In this document: piece after piece, positions 8,529 to 17,511 of the stretch
Numbering within the stretch: the first letter of the stretch is position 1
Layout: the number at the start of each line of letters is the position of its first letter
Assembly: GCA_050699515.1 (NCBI GenBank)
Contig: JBOHFF010000116.1
Coordinates: 16,861 to 80,860 of the forward strand
Source of the DNA: GCA-003244245 sp050699515
GTDB taxonomy: Bacteria; Actinomycetota; Actinomycetes; Mycobacteriales; Pseudonocardiaceae
DNA: 64,000 nt
Direction of reading: 5' to 3'
Notes under the pieces: model-generated
Seen by the model: the letters and a program-made list of their open reading frames with translations, nothing else
Database searches by the model: none
What the model was told of the DNA's origin: nothing
Program-made: the position numbers and the translations under genes

Positions 8529-10106
8529 TCAGGCCAGGTGCAGGGTCGGGTCGCGGTCGGGTATCACGAAGGACGCTGCGGTCTGGACCGCGGCGCCGGG
8601 CCGGGACACGTAGGGCACCACTTGGAAGTCGGCTCGCAGCTCACCAGGGGTGATCCGGGTGCGCACGTACCCGCGGCGGTTGTTGTAGAAGCGAATGTGC
8701 GGGTTCTCGGCGAGGACGGCGGCGATTTTGGGGTCGGTCTCCGCGCCGTCCCCACCCGAGGTGATCGAGCTGGTCACCAGCTCGGTGGCCACTGACACCG
8801 ATGAAGGATCGTCGAAGTGCTCGCGGACCTCGGCCGCCCAGTGCGAGTGGATGTCGCCGGTGAGCACGACGGCGTTGCGCACCGGCGAGTGACGCAACCC
8901 GGCCACGATCCGATCGCGGCTACCCGTGTAGCCATCCCAGGCGTCGGGGTTGACGCCACGGCCCGGCCCGGGCGTGAGGTCGACCTGGGAGAAGAAGACC
9001 TGCTGGCCGAGCAGATCCCAGCGCGCCCGGGATCGCCCGAAACCGTCCAGCAGCCAGCGCTCCTGCTCGGCGCCAGTGATCGAGCGGGCAGGGTCGGAGC
9101 GCTGCGGGCAGTCCGAGTTGAACCGGTCACCGCAGGGCTGGTCGCTGCGGTACTGCCGGGTATCGAGCAGGTGGAGGGTAGCCAACGAGCCCCACTGCAG
9201 CCGGCGGTAGAGCTGCATTCCGCCGCCGTGCGGCATCGAGACCGGGCGCAGCGGCATGTTCTCGTAGTAGGCCTGGAACGCTACCGCGCGCCGCGCCGGA
9301 AACCCCTGCTGCGGGGTCTCCGGCACCTCGTCGGCCCAGTTGTTGTCCACCTCGTGGTCGTCGAACACCGCCAGCCACGGCGCTGACGCATGGGCTGCCT
9401 GCAGGTCGGGGTCGGTCTTGTACTGGGCATAGCGCTGCCGGTAGCTCGCCAGCGTCTCGGTTTCCGCTCCAGCGTGGTTGCGGACGTTGCCGCTGGGGGC
9501 GAAGTAGCGGTTGGCGGCGTACTCGTACTGGTAGTCCCCCAAGTGCAAGATGATGTCCGGGTGCTCGGCGGCCAACCCGCGGTAGGCGCTGAACCACCCG
9601 TGCTCGTACTGCGAGCAGGACGCGAAGCACATCGTGAGCGCGTCGAGGCTCGTCGGAGCCGGGGTGGTCCGGGTACGGCCCGCTGGTGAGAGATACCCGG
9701 CCGTGCGGAACCGGTAGAAGTAGTCGTGGCCCGGGATCAGGCCGGCAACCTCGACATGCACGCTGTGCGCGGCCGACGGGACGGCGGTAGTGCGTCCGCG
9801 CTGCTCGATCTGCCGGAACTGCGCGTCGGTGGCCAGCTCCCACTCCACCTCGAATGGCCGCGAAGGCATGCCTCCGAGCCCGTCCTCGGCCAGTGGCCGA
9901 GGTGCCAGCCTGGTCCAGAGAACCACACCCTCGGATGTGGGATCCCCCGAGGCCACCCCGAGGGTGAACGGGTCGGTGAGCGGCTGGCCGCGATTTCCCG
10001 CCCCAGACCCGCACGCTGACGCGAGTAGCGCCGTCCCCGCCGCAGCCCCCGCAAGAAAGGCCCGCCGCCCGACCATCCGACCCCGCGGCCTCACCGGTCC
10101 GTTCAT
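8529..10106 (-). CDS. Tat-exported PhoD-like alkaline phosphatase / phosphodiesterase
   Basis: This is a PhoD-family metallophosphoesterase acting outside the membrane. The start at 10106 gives a twin-arginine signal (GRRAFLAGAAAG) ending in LLASAC, a lipobox-like site, so the protein may be a lipoprotein. PhoD landmarks follow: LHLGDYQYEYA, FDDHEVDNNW, QVFFSQVD and VVLTGDIHSHWAAEV. An alternative ATG at 10130 would add eight residues before the signal. The gene reads toward tsaD and away from groES. A role in phosphate scavenging is inferred from the family. Confidence 0.9.
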   Translation of the reverse strand: MNGPVRPRGRMVGRRAFLAGAAAGTALLASACGSGAGNRGQPLTDPFTLGVASGDPTSEGVVLWTRLAPRPLAEDGLGGMPSRPFEVEWELATDAQFRQIEQRGRTTAVPSAAHSVHVEVAGLIPGHDYFYRFRTAGYLSPAGRTRTTPAPTSLDALTMCFASCSQYEHGWFSAYRGLAAEHPDIILHLGDYQYEYAANRYFAPSGNVRNHAGAETETLASYRQRYAQYKTDPDLQAAHASAPWLAVFDDHEVDNNWADEVPETPQQGFPARRAVAFQAYYENMPLRPVSMPHGGGMQLYRRLQWGSLATLHLLDTRQYRSDQPCGDRFNSDCPQRSDPARSITGAEQERWLLDGFGRSRARWDLLGQQVFFSQVDLTPGPGRGVNPDAWDGYTGSRDRIVAGLRHSPVRNAVVLTGDIHSHWAAEVREHFDDPSSVSVATELVTSSITSGGDGAETDPKIAAVLAENPHIRFYNNRRGYVRTRITPGELRADFQVVPYVSRPGAAVQTAASFVIPDRDPTLHLA

Positions 10107-10178
10107 CACCCACCAGAGTGCCCCCACCACTGTGAGACGTAGTTGAGGGATGGTGTTTCGGGCACCCCGGTTGAGCGG

Positions 10179-10205
10179 TTAGCACTCGGCGCAGTACTCT
10201 GCCAA
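10179..10205 (+). promoter_or_regulatory. Degenerate upstream CIRCE element (HrcA site)
   Basis: The left arm TTAGCACTC matches the CIRCE consensus exactly. The right arm CTCTGCCAA, after 9 nt, matches only about five of nine positions. It abuts the second element directly, giving two 27-bp boxes head to tail. Confidence 0.55.
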
Positions 10206-10232
10206 TTGGCACTCTGGTCCTCAGAGTGCCAG
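10206..10232 (+). promoter_or_regulatory. CIRCE element (HrcA operator)
   Basis: TTGGCACTC, 9 nt, GAGTGCCAG matches the CIRCE inverted repeat TTAGCACTC-N9-GAGTGCTAA with few mismatches. It lies about 100 bp before groES. HrcA repression released by heat shock is the expected control. Confidence 0.88.
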
Positions 10233-10335
10233 CAACGGCCCGAGCCGCCTCGACACCCGCGACGGCGGGGTGGCAGGAGCCAGTAACAGACAACCTGCCA
10301 GCTCTTCGAAGACCCCAGAAAGTGGAGGTCACACC

Positions 10336-10632
10336 GTGGCGAGCGTGAACATCAAGCCGCTCGAGGACAAGATCGTCGTTCAGGCCAGTGAGGCTGAGAC
10401 GACGACCGCGTCCGGCATTGTCATCCCGGACACCGCCAAGGAAAAGCCCCAGGAGGGCAAGGTCCTGGCCGTGGGCCCGGGTCGAGTCAACGATGCCGGC
10501 ACCCGCATCCCGGTGGATGTGAGTGTCGGTGATGTCGTCATCTACACCAAGTACGGCGGCACTGAGGTCAAGTACAACGGCGAGGAGTACCTGATCCTCT
10601 CCGCGCGCGACGTGCTCGCGATTGTCAATTGA
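10336..10632 (+). CDS. groES: Co-chaperonin GroES
   Basis: GroES is the 10-kDa lid of the chaperonin cage. The 98-residue product starts ASVNIKPLEDKIVVQ and has the mobile-loop region SGIVIPDTAKEKPQEGKV and a C-terminal ILSARDVLAIV. The GTG at 10336 sits 7 nt after AGTGGAGG; the in-frame upstream start at 10270 has no conserved sequence and is rejected. CIRCE elements control it from upstream. groEL1 follows after 127 bp. Confidence 0.97.
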   Translation: MASVNIKPLEDKIVVQASEAETTTASGIVIPDTAKEKPQEGKVLAVGPGRVNDAGTRIPVDVSVGDVVIYTKYGGTEVKYNGEEYLILSARDVLAIVN

Positions 10633-10651
10633 CGGTTTGACCGTCGAGTCG

Positions 10652-10686
10652 ACCGCCCCGCGGCCCTCCGGGGTCAGCGGGGCGGT
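10652..10686 (+). terminator. Hairpin between groES and groEL1
   Basis: ACCGCCCCGC pairs perfectly with GCGGGGCGGT across a 15-nt loop and is followed by TTGC. It could attenuate read-through so that groES transcripts outnumber groEL1, or act as a processing site. No T-run is present. Confidence 0.5.
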
Positions 10687-10759
10687 TTGCATCAGGTCCC
10701 GGCCACTTCCTGTGAGCGGCCGGAGGCCCATCAGAGTTCGTCCGTGAGGAAGGCAGGCA

Positions 10760-12370
10760 ATGGCCAAGCAGATCACGTTCGACGAGACCACGCGGCGTGC
10801 CCTGGAGCGCGGAGTCGACAAGCTCGCCGACGCGGTCAAGATCACTCTCGGTCCACGCGGCCGGCACGTGGTCCTGGAGAAGAAATACGGTGGCCCGTCG
10901 ATCACCACCGACGGGGTCACCATCGCGCGTGAGATCGACCTGACCGACCCTTTCGAGAACCTCGGCGCCCAGCTCGCCAAGAGTGTGGCGACGAAAACCA
11001 ACGACGTCGCAGGAGATGGCACCACTACCGCCACCGTGCTCGCACAGGCGATGGTCCGTGAGGGTCTGCGCAACGTGGCCGCCGGTGCCAACCCCATCGC
11101 GCTCGGGCGGGGTATCGCGGCGGCCGCGGAGGCGGTTGCCGATGCGATGCTGGCCAGGGCGACACCGGTGACCGGCGAGCAGGCGATCGCCCAGGTGGCG
11201 ACGGTGTCCTCGCGTGAGGCGAAGATCGGTGCCCTGGTCGGCGAGGCGATGACCAGGGTCGGTGAGGACGGCGTCATCACCGTGGAGGAATCGTCCACGA
11301 TGGCGACTGAGCTGGAGATCACCGAAGGCATCGCCTTCGACAAGGGTTACGTCTCACCCTACTTCGTCACCGATGCCGAACGGATGGAGACAGTGCTCCA
11401 GGACGCCTCCATCCTGCTGCACCGCGACAAGATCTCCTCGATCCAGGAGTTGCTGCCGCTGCTGGAGCTGACCAGCCAGGCCGGCAAGCCACTGCTCATC
11501 GTGGCCGAGGACATCGAGGGCGAGGCGCTGTCCACCCTGGTGGTCAACGCGATCCGCAAGACGCTGGCGGTGGTGGCCGTCAAGTCGCCGTATTTCGGCG
11601 ATCGACGCAAGGCGTTCATGGACGACCTCGCCGCTGTCACGGGCGCCCGGGTGGTGGACTCCGAGGTGGGGCTCAAACTCTCCGAGGTCGGGCTCGAGGT
11701 GCTCGGCCGGGCTCGGCGCATCGTGGTGACCAAAGATGAGACCACCGTCGTCGAGGGTGGCGGCGAGACGACCGAGGTCGACTCCCGGGCCGCGCAGATC
11801 CGCCGCGAGATCGAGGCGAGCGACTCGGACTGGGACCGCGAGAAACTGCAGGAGCGGTTGGCCAAGCTGGCCGGTGGCGTCGCGGTGATCAAAGTTGGAG
11901 CGGCGACTGAGACCGAGCTCAAGGAGCGCAAGGCGCGGATCGAGGACGCGGTGGCTGCCGCGAGAGCCGCCGCCGAGGAGGGCATCGTGGCCGGCGGTGG
12001 CGCGGCGCTGATGCACGCCGCCGACTCGATCGGCGATCTCGGCTTGCGTGGCGACGAGGCCACCGGTGTCGCCATTGTGCGCGCTGCCAGCGCCGCGCCG
12101 GTCCACTGGATCGCCGCCAACGCGGGGTTCGAGGGAGCGGTCGTGGTTGCCAAGGTGCGTGCGGCGGAGTGGGATCACGGCTTCGACGCGGAATCGGAGA
12201 CCTACCGGGACCTGGTTGCCGCGGGCATCGTCGACCCGGTGAAGGTGACCCGCTCGGCAATCGTCAACGCCGCCTCCATCGCCAGGATGATCATCACTAC
12301 GGAGAGTGCGGTGGTCGACAAGCCGGAGAAGGCGCCCCCGGCCGCGCAGGGCCACGGCCACGGTCACTGA
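10760..12370 (+). CDS. groEL1: Chaperonin GroEL1 with His-rich tail
   Basis: This is a 60-kDa chaperonin of 536 residues with the ATP-site motifs LGPRGRHVVLEKK, GDGTTTATVLAQ and IVAGGGAAL. It ends in GHGHGH rather than the GGM-rich tail of the housekeeping GroEL. A His-rich tail is known for the GroEL1 paralogue adjacent to groES in actinobacteria, where it has been linked to specialised roles. AGGAAGG lies just upstream of the ATG. A strong hairpin lies about 130 bp downstream. A second groEL elsewhere is expected but cannot be seen here. Confidence 0.96.
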   Translation: MAKQITFDETTRRALERGVDKLADAVKITLGPRGRHVVLEKKYGGPSITTDGVTIAREIDLTDPFENLGAQLAKSVATKTNDVAGDGTTTATVLAQAMVREGLRNVAAGANPIALGRGIAAAAEAVADAMLARATPVTGEQAIAQVATVSSREAKIGALVGEAMTRVGEDGVITVEESSTMATELEITEGIAFDKGYVSPYFVTDAERMETVLQDASILLHRDKISSIQELLPLLELTSQAGKPLLIVAEDIEGEALSTLVVNAIRKTLAVVAVKSPYFGDRRKAFMDDLAAVTGARVVDSEVGLKLSEVGLEVLGRARRIVVTKDETTVVEGGGETTEVDSRAAQIRREIEASDSDWDREKLQERLAKLAGGVAVIKVGAATETELKERKARIEDAVAAARAAAEEGIVAGGGAALMHAADSIGDLGLRGDEATGVAIVRAASAAPVHWIAANAGFEGAVVVAKVRAAEWDHGFDAESETYRDLVAAGIVDPVKVTRSAIVNAASIARMIITTESAVVDKPEKAPPAAQGHGHGH

Positions 12371-12773
12371 GCCGTACGGTCGCGCCGTACTACCGGTGGG
12401 ATCGGCGTCGCTCGGCAAGCATGGTGAATCGTCGGGCTCGCCCGGTTCGGTGATCCGCTGCCCTGTGGTGGCTGGTGATCCGCTCCGGGCCCGATAACCG
12501 CCTCGACGGCCCCCACAACCCTATTGACGGGTGTGGGGGCCGTCGCTACGGACAATGGGTAGCCTCATATGCCCGAATCATCCGTGTTCACGGTACTGCC
12601 GTGAACTGCTCACACTCGGTAGAGTGAGGGTTGCTCCACATCGGTGATGGTGGCGGCTCGGAGGGAGTGGCCGACGGTCTTGACGGAAATCCATCAGATC
12701 GTGTCAAGTTCCGGCACCGCATGACCGATAGGGAGGTGGGCACATCAGTTGGCTGCAGGAGAGGAGTCCTTCC
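12371..12773. other. Intergenic region between groEL1 and the LuxR regulator
   Basis: About 400 bp without a supported gene. It holds the terminator hairpin at 12504-12545. Further on, TTGACG (12680-12685) is a possible -35, and cttgac/gtcaag half-sites at 12679-12684 and 12703-12708 form a short inverted repeat. GGAGAGGAG stands before the GTG at 12774. Confidence 0.5.
12504..12545 (+). terminator. Strong hairpin downstream of groEL1
   Basis: A 17-18 bp stem with one bulge (arms beginning CGACGGCCCCCAC and ending GTGGGGGCCGTCG) closes a 7-nt loop. There is no U-tract, as is usual for high-GC actinobacteria. It probably ends the groES-groEL1 transcript. Confidence 0.7.
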
Positions 12774-13370
12774 GTGACCGCAGTTCTCATCTGCGATGAC
12801 CGGCGAAGCGTCCGCGAGGGTCTCACTCGTGTGATGTCCGCGGTTCCCGGCGTCGCCCGGATCGACTGCGTAGCACACGGTGACGAGCTACTAGCCCGGT
12901 ATTCCCGGCAGCCGGTGGATGTCGTTCTGGTCGGAACCCAGCGTGCGGTACCGGCCGGTGTGGAGGCCACCCGGCGGCTCGTGTCGGCTCACCCGCAGGC
13001 CAATGTCATCGTCTTCGGCGCGCCTGACGACGCGGGCAGTATCGCGGCTGCGATCGCTGGCGGCGCCCGTGGATACCTGCGCTGGGATGCCTCGCGCCCG
13101 GAGCTCGTCGCGGCGCTCGCGCACACGCTGGCGAGCACCTCGGTGCCGGCTCCCCGCCCGCCGTCCGACCCGGGTGTGCAGTTGACCGAGCGGGAGCTGC
13201 AGGTCCTGCGCGGCATGAGCCAGGGCAAGAGTAACGGCCAGATCGGTCGGGAGCTGTACCTGTCCGAGGACACCGTCAAGACCCATGCCCGCCGACTCTT
13301 TCGCAAGCTCGGTGTCCGGGACCGGGCCCAGGCGGTCGCACACGGTTTCCGGCGTGGCCTGGTGGCCTGA
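12774..13370 (+). CDS. Atypical LuxR-family response regulator
   Basis: The 198-residue protein has a receiver-like domain (residues 1-120) and a LuxR/GerE helix-turn-helix (about 135-195, LTERELQVLRGMSQGKSNGQIG). The acidic pair after beta-1 (CDD) is kept. The usual phospho-Asp position reads VLVGTQ (Gly), and the Lys of the GYLxKDA motif reads GYLRWDA (Trp). Phosphorylation by a normal histidine kinase is therefore unlikely. It stands alone between groEL1 and sigD with no kinase nearby, and is followed by a strong terminator. GTG start with a good Shine-Dalgarno. Confidence 0.88.
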   Translation: MTAVLICDDRRSVREGLTRVMSAVPGVARIDCVAHGDELLARYSRQPVDVVLVGTQRAVPAGVEATRRLVSAHPQANVIVFGAPDDAGSIAAAIAGGARGYLRWDASRPELVAALAHTLASTSVPAPRPPSDPGVQLTERELQVLRGMSQGKSNGQIGRELYLSEDTVKTHARRLFRKLGVRDRAQAVAHGFRRGLVA

Positions 13371-13401
13371 AAGCTGGGTGTTTGACCCGATACTTCCTGA
13401 C

Positions 13402-13444
13402 GCGCAGTGAGGACCGGCGGCAGCGCCACCGGTCCTCACTGCGC
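13402..13444 (+). terminator. Terminator hairpin after the LuxR regulator
   Basis: A perfect 16-bp stem, GCGCAGTGAGGACCGG paired with its complement at 13429-13444, closes an 11-nt loop. It separates the regulator from sigD. Confidence 0.75.
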
Positions 13445-13656
13445 TGTGTGCCCGGGTGTATCGGTGTGCCCGGGTGCACCGGTGCAACGTGGGCGATACT
13501 GCGGTACCTGCCCGATCTGTCGACCACTACGGTTGCCCGTGAGGTGCACGCGTGTCTCGGGACGGTGATGGATTGGTCGGGACAACGGAGTGGCCACCGC
13601 CGGCCGGCAGTCAGCTCGGTCGGTCCCTCGTCGTAACGGCAGGGCTGCATTCTGCG

Positions 13657-14229
13657 ATGACCGCTGTAGGGGACGACCTCGACGTCCTGATCGGTGATGC
13701 TGTCGACGGTAAGCCTTATGCCGTCGAGGGTGTGCTCAGGCGGATCCGTCCCCTCGTGGTCCGGTATTGCCGGTCCCGTGTCGGTGGCCAGGAGAAGACA
13801 TCCGCTTCGGCGGATGACGTAGCGCAGGAGGTGTGTCTCGCGGTGCTCACGGCTCTGCCCAGTTACCGCGACCAAGGCCGGCCCTTCCTTGCCTTCGTGT
13901 ACGGCATCGCTGCGCACAAGGTGGCCGACGCCCACCGGTCGGCGGCGCGCAATCGCGCCGAGCCGGTCGCGGAGGTCCCAGATACCCAGGATCTGGCCGA
14001 CGGTCCGGAGGCCCAGGTGATGCAGGGAGAGTTCGCCTGGCGGATGGCCCGACTACTCGAGACCCTGCCGGACAAACAGCGCGAGATCCTGCGCCTGCGG
14101 ATCGTGGTGGGGCTCTCCGCGGAGGAGACCGCCGAGGCCGTGGGCTCGACACCTGGCGCGGTCCGGGTGGCGCAGCACCGAGCTCTCGGTCGGTTGCGCG
14201 GCGTATTGGCAGCGGAGGGGGTGGTCTGA
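13657..14229 (+). CDS. sigD: RNA polymerase sigma factor SigD (ECF type)
   Basis: This ECF sigma factor closely resembles mycobacterial SigD. Region 2 includes VVRYCRSRVGG, DDVAQEVCLAVL and the PFLAFVYGIAAHKVADAHR stretch. Region 4 includes LPDKQREILRLRIVVGLSAEETAEAVGSTPGAVRVAQHRAL. The ATG at 13657 gives 190 residues and fits the start of conservation; an in-frame GTG at 13552 would add 35 unconserved residues. The stop abuts the GTG of rsdA, so sigma and anti-sigma should be translated together. Starvation or stress control is known for the family. Confidence 0.94.
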   Translation: MTAVGDDLDVLIGDAVDGKPYAVEGVLRRIRPLVVRYCRSRVGGQEKTSASADDVAQEVCLAVLTALPSYRDQGRPFLAFVYGIAAHKVADAHRSAARNRAEPVAEVPDTQDLADGPEAQVMQGEFAWRMARLLETLPDKQREILRLRIVVGLSAEETAEAVGSTPGAVRVAQHRALGRLRGVLAAEGVV

Positions 14230-15441
14230 GTGCCTGGTTGGGACGAGCACCCACGCGCCGGTTACCCCAACGGGGATCCGTATGAGATGCCCGCTGATCT
14301 GGCCGCGGTGCAGGCTGATGACGCGTTACTCGACATGATCGGGGCGGGGCACGCGCCGAGCGGTCCCGACGACGAACTGACGCGGGTGCTGAGCGCCTGG
14401 CGCGACGAAGTGCATGCCGAGCCGGTCAGAGAGCTGGTGGACACCAGCACCGCGTTGGCGGTGATTCGCGCCGCCGCCCGCCGGCCGGTCCGTCGCCAGA
14501 GCCCGGTGTTCGGCTCGATCGCGGGGGCCGCGGCTGTGCTGGTGATCGCTTTCTCCTCCCTGGGGCTGGTTGCCAAGTCGGCGGAACCCGGCGACGATCT
14601 GTGGCCGGTGACCCAGGTGCTCTACGAGGACTACGCCCGCTCGGTGGAGACAGCGGCCGCGGTCCGCACCGAGCTCAACGAGGCCACCACGGCGTTGAAA
14701 TCGGGCAATCCGGAACGGGCCAGGGCAGCGCTGCACAATGTCCAGAAGCAGCTTCCGGTGATCGGTGAGAAGGAGGGCCGTACCGATCTCACCGCCCGCC
14801 ACCGTCAACTCGAGCAGAAGCTGAACGGACCGCTGGATACCGGCAGGGGGAACTTTCCGGATGGGCCGGTGTTCTCGCAGCCGGTGCCTGCCGGACCCGG
14901 GCCCGGCACGCCGCGTGATCCCGGTGCGTCCTTCCCCGAGGAGTCCGCCACGCCGCCGGAGTCGACCAGCCAGCTTCCCGGCAGCCCGTCCAGAACGAAC
15001 TCCGATCAGTACTTTCCGGGCCGAGGCTTTCCGGGGAACCCTTACCCGTACCCCGGTGCTGGCAATCCTGGTAGCGGCGCCCAGGACCGTGATGCCCAGG
15101 ACCGTGATGCCCAGGACCGTGACACCCGGGATCGTGACCACCAGGATCGTGACCACCAGGATCGTGACGACCCTGGTGACGGTAGTTCTTCGGGAGAGGC
15201 CGTCCCCGGTGGCGGTGCCGTCAACCAAGGCAACCAAGGTGGTAGCACGTCTGGTACTGGTACACCCGGTGGCAACGGTTCGGGTGGCTCCACGAGCGGT
15301 GCCGCGCCGTCGCCCAGCCCGTCGCCGAACAGCGGGTCCGCTGGTGCACCGGGCTCGGGTCAGGTGAGTGGTTCTCGCCCGCCCAGTAGCGGCTTTCCCG
15401 GTTGCGACGGGCCCCCGCCCCGACCCAATTACTGTGGTTGA
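14230..15441 (+). CDS. rsdA: Anti-sigma-D factor RsdA
   Basis: A single-pass membrane anti-sigma factor for SigD. The N-terminal cytoplasmic segment (residues about 15-75, ADLAAVQADDALLDMIG onward) matches the RsdA sigma-binding region. A membrane helix spans about residues 96-118. The outer part starts EPGDDLWPVTQVLYEDYARS and continues into a long Pro/Gly/Ser/Asp-rich tail. That tail contains six copies of a five-residue D-R-D unit encoded by 15-bp repeats. Regulated proteolysis releases SigD in mycobacteria. GTG start directly after the sigD stop. Confidence 0.9.
   Translation: MPGWDEHPRAGYPNGDPYEMPADLAAVQADDALLDMIGAGHAPSGPDDELTRVLSAWRDEVHAEPVRELVDTSTALAVIRAAARRPVRRQSPVFGSIAGAAAVLVIAFSSLGLVAKSAEPGDDLWPVTQVLYEDYARSVETAAAVRTELNEATTALKSGNPERARAALHNVQKQLPVIGEKEGRTDLTARHRQLEQKLNGPLDTGRGNFPDGPVFSQPVPAGPGPGTPRDPGASFPEESATPPESTSQLPGSPSRTNSDQYFPGRGFPGNPYPYPGAGNPGSGAQDRDAQDRDAQDRDTRDRDHQDRDHQDRDDPGDGSSSGEAVPGGGAVNQGNQGGSTSGTGTPGGNGSGGSTSGAAPSPSPSPNSGSAGAPGSGQVSGSRPPSSGFPGCDGPPPRPNYCG
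15081..15170 (+). repeat. Six 15-bp tandem repeats within rsdA
   Basis: Six in-frame units of the type CCAGGACCGTGATGC / CCAGGATCGTGACCA encode repeated QDRDA/QDRDH blocks in the exported tail. Copy number could vary without breaking the frame. Confidence 0.9.
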
Positions 15442-15447
15442 GGCCGC

Positions 15448-15849
15448 TCAGCCACCGTTTTCGGTGAGTACGGCGTCGATGTAGCCGCGGCAGTACTCCC
15501 AGCTCACGTAGCTGGCCGGGTCCGGGTTGTAGGCGGGCTCGTGCGGGCGCATCCGGCCGGCTTCGAGCAGCTGCGCCAGGCTGGCGCGCAGCAGCTGCCA
15601 ATCGTGGTAGTGCTGCTCAGCGCAGTCAGGGCAGTCCACGACGATCCCGCGTATGCCGCGGGGCGCCAGCAGCGCCTGGTAGACAGCCAGATCACTCAGG
15701 TCCGCGAACAGCCCGGCCCGCTCCTCGTCGTCCAACGGCTCTTCGACGGCGTCATCCGCACCGTCCAGCGCCTCCAGCGCCAGTGCCGGATCCTCCGGGT
15801 CGCCAGCGAACGGGTCGGGGGGAAGTGAGTCATGCGCCACGGCTGGCAC
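15448..15849 (-). CDS. DUF5319 protein (Rv3412-like)
   Basis: A small acidic protein of about 133 residues, conserved next to guaB in actinobacteria. It has LPPDPFAGDPEDP near the start, then an ADLSDLAVYQALLAPRGIRGIVVDC block. CPDCAEQHYHDW follows, a possible metal-binding CxxC with a nearby HxH, and the end is RPHEPAYNPDPASYVSWEYCRGY. GTG at 15849 has GGAGGG a few bases upstream; GTG at 15840 is an alternative. It converges on rsdA with a 6-bp gap. Function unknown. Confidence 0.85.
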   Translation of the reverse strand: MPAVAHDSLPPDPFAGDPEDPALALEALDGADDAVEEPLDDEERAGLFADLSDLAVYQALLAPRGIRGIVVDCPDCAEQHYHDWQLLRASLAQLLEAGRMRPHEPAYNPDPASYVSWEYCRGYIDAVLTENGG

Positions 15850-15987
15850 GGTACCCTCCCGACGGACAGCCCCGGGCAGACGGCCCTCGTGCGGGCTCGA
15901 TGGAGTGTGTTCCGGCACGATGGATGGGTGTTCGGGCACGGACACACGTCCGGTGCCGAACACGCTGAGCCGGGTACCTGAGCCGGA

Positions 15988-15993
15988 TACCAT
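15988..15993 (+). promoter_or_regulatory. Candidate -10 for leaderless guaB
   Basis: TACCAT (within GATACCAT) lies 6 nt before the guaB ATG, and no Shine-Dalgarno is present. Confidence 0.4.
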
Positions 15994-15999
15994 CGTCAC

Positions 16000-17511
16000 A
16001 TGACCAGCGAGCTCACCGCGTCCGGCTTCCCGTCGAAGTTCGCGCTGCTCGGTCTGACCTTCGATGATGTGCTGCTGCTGCCCGCCGAGTCCGACGTGAT
16101 GCCGGCGGAGGTCGACACCTCGACCAGGCTGTCCCGCAACGTCACGCTGCGAGTGCCGCTGGTCTCCTCGGCGATGGACACGGTGACCGAGGCGCGGATG
16201 GCCATCGCGATGGCCCGCCAGGGCGGGATGGGGGTGCTGCACCGCAACCTGCCGGCGCAGGAGCAGGCCGCGCAGGTCGAGGTGGTCAAGCGCTCCGAGG
16301 CAGGCATGGTGACCGACCCGGTGACCTGCCTGCCGGAGGCCACCCTGGCCGACGTGGACGAGTTGTGCGCCCGCTACCGGATCTCCGGCGTGCCCGTGAC
16401 CGACCCGGACGGGGTGCTGGTGGGCATCATCACCAACCGGGACATGCGCTTCGAGGTCGACCACGACAAGCGGGTCGCCGAGGTGATGACCAAGCCACCG
16501 CTGGTCACCGCTCAGGTGGGGGTCACGGCCGAGGCGGCGCTGGGTCTGCTGCGCCGGCACAAGATCGAGAAACTGCCGATCGTCGACGGGCAGGGCAGGC
16601 TCCGCGGTCTGATCACCGTCAAGGATTTCGTGAAGACCGAGCGCTACCCGCTGGCGACCAAGGACCCGGACGGGCGGCTGCTGGTCGGGGCGGCGATCGG
16701 GGTGGGCCAGGACGCCAAGGAACGGGCTGGGTTGCTGGTCGAGGCCGGTGTCGATGTGCTGGTTGTGGACACCGCGCACGGGCACTCCCGCGGAGTGCTG
16801 GAGATGATCAGCCTGCTGAAGGCCGGGCTGGATGCCACCGTGGACGTCATCGGCGGCAATGTGGCCACCCGGGCCGGTGCGCAGGCACTGATCGACGCCG
16901 GTGCGGACGCGGTCAAGGTCGGGGTGGGTCCAGGTTCCATCTGCACCACCCGGGTGGTGGCCGGCGTGGGTGTGCCGCAGATCAGCGCTATTTATGAGGC
17001 GGACCGGGCCTGCCGTCCGGCGGGCGTTCCGGTGATCGGTGACGGCGGTATCCAGTACTCGGGGGATATCGCCAAGGCGATCGTCGCGGGGGCCAGCTCG
17101 GTGATGCTGGGCAGCCTGCTGGGCGGCACCGCCGAGGCACCGGGTGACCTGATCCTGGTCGACGGCAAGCAGTACAAGACCTACCGCGGGATGGGCTCGG
17201 TGGGCGCCATGGCCTCCCGCGGCGGTAGCCGCTCGCATTCCCGGGACCGCTACTTCGCCGACGACATGCTCTCCGACGACAAGCTGGTGCCGGAGGGCAT
17301 CGAGGGTCGGGTCCCGTTCCGGGGTCCGCTGTCGCTGGTGGCCCACCAGCTGGTCGGTGGCCTGCGGGCCGCGATGGGCTACGCCGGTGCCGCGACGATC
17401 CCGGCATTGCAGAGCGCGCAGCTGGTGCAGGTCACCTCGGCAGGTCTCAAGGAGGGTCACCCGCACGACATCACCATGACGGTGGAGGCCCCGAATTACG
17501 CGGTGCGCTGA
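16000..17511 (+). CDS. guaB: IMP dehydrogenase
   Basis: GuaB oxidises IMP to XMP with NAD, the committed step to GMP. The 503-residue protein has the TIM-barrel start LTFDDVLLLPAES, two CBS domains inserted at about residues 105-225, and the catalytic Cys315 in GPGSICTTRVVAG. The GMGSVGAM and RGGSRSHSRDRYF flap region follows. The ATG at 16000 has no Shine-Dalgarno and is probably leaderless. It is followed at once by guaB3 (TGATG overlap). Confidence 0.97.
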   Translation: MTSELTASGFPSKFALLGLTFDDVLLLPAESDVMPAEVDTSTRLSRNVTLRVPLVSSAMDTVTEARMAIAMARQGGMGVLHRNLPAQEQAAQVEVVKRSEAGMVTDPVTCLPEATLADVDELCARYRISGVPVTDPDGVLVGIITNRDMRFEVDHDKRVAEVMTKPPLVTAQVGVTAEAALGLLRRHKIEKLPIVDGQGRLRGLITVKDFVKTERYPLATKDPDGRLLVGAAIGVGQDAKERAGLLVEAGVDVLVVDTAHGHSRGVLEMISLLKAGLDATVDVIGGNVATRAGAQALIDAGADAVKVGVGPGSICTTRVVAGVGVPQISAIYEADRACRPAGVPVIGDGGIQYSGDIAKAIVAGASSVMLGSLLGGTAEAPGDLILVDGKQYKTYRGMGSVGAMASRGGSRSHSRDRYFADDMLSDDKLVPEGIEGRVPFRGPLSLVAHQLVGGLRAAMGYAGAATIPALQSAQLVQVTSAGLKEGHPHDITMTVEAPNYAVR

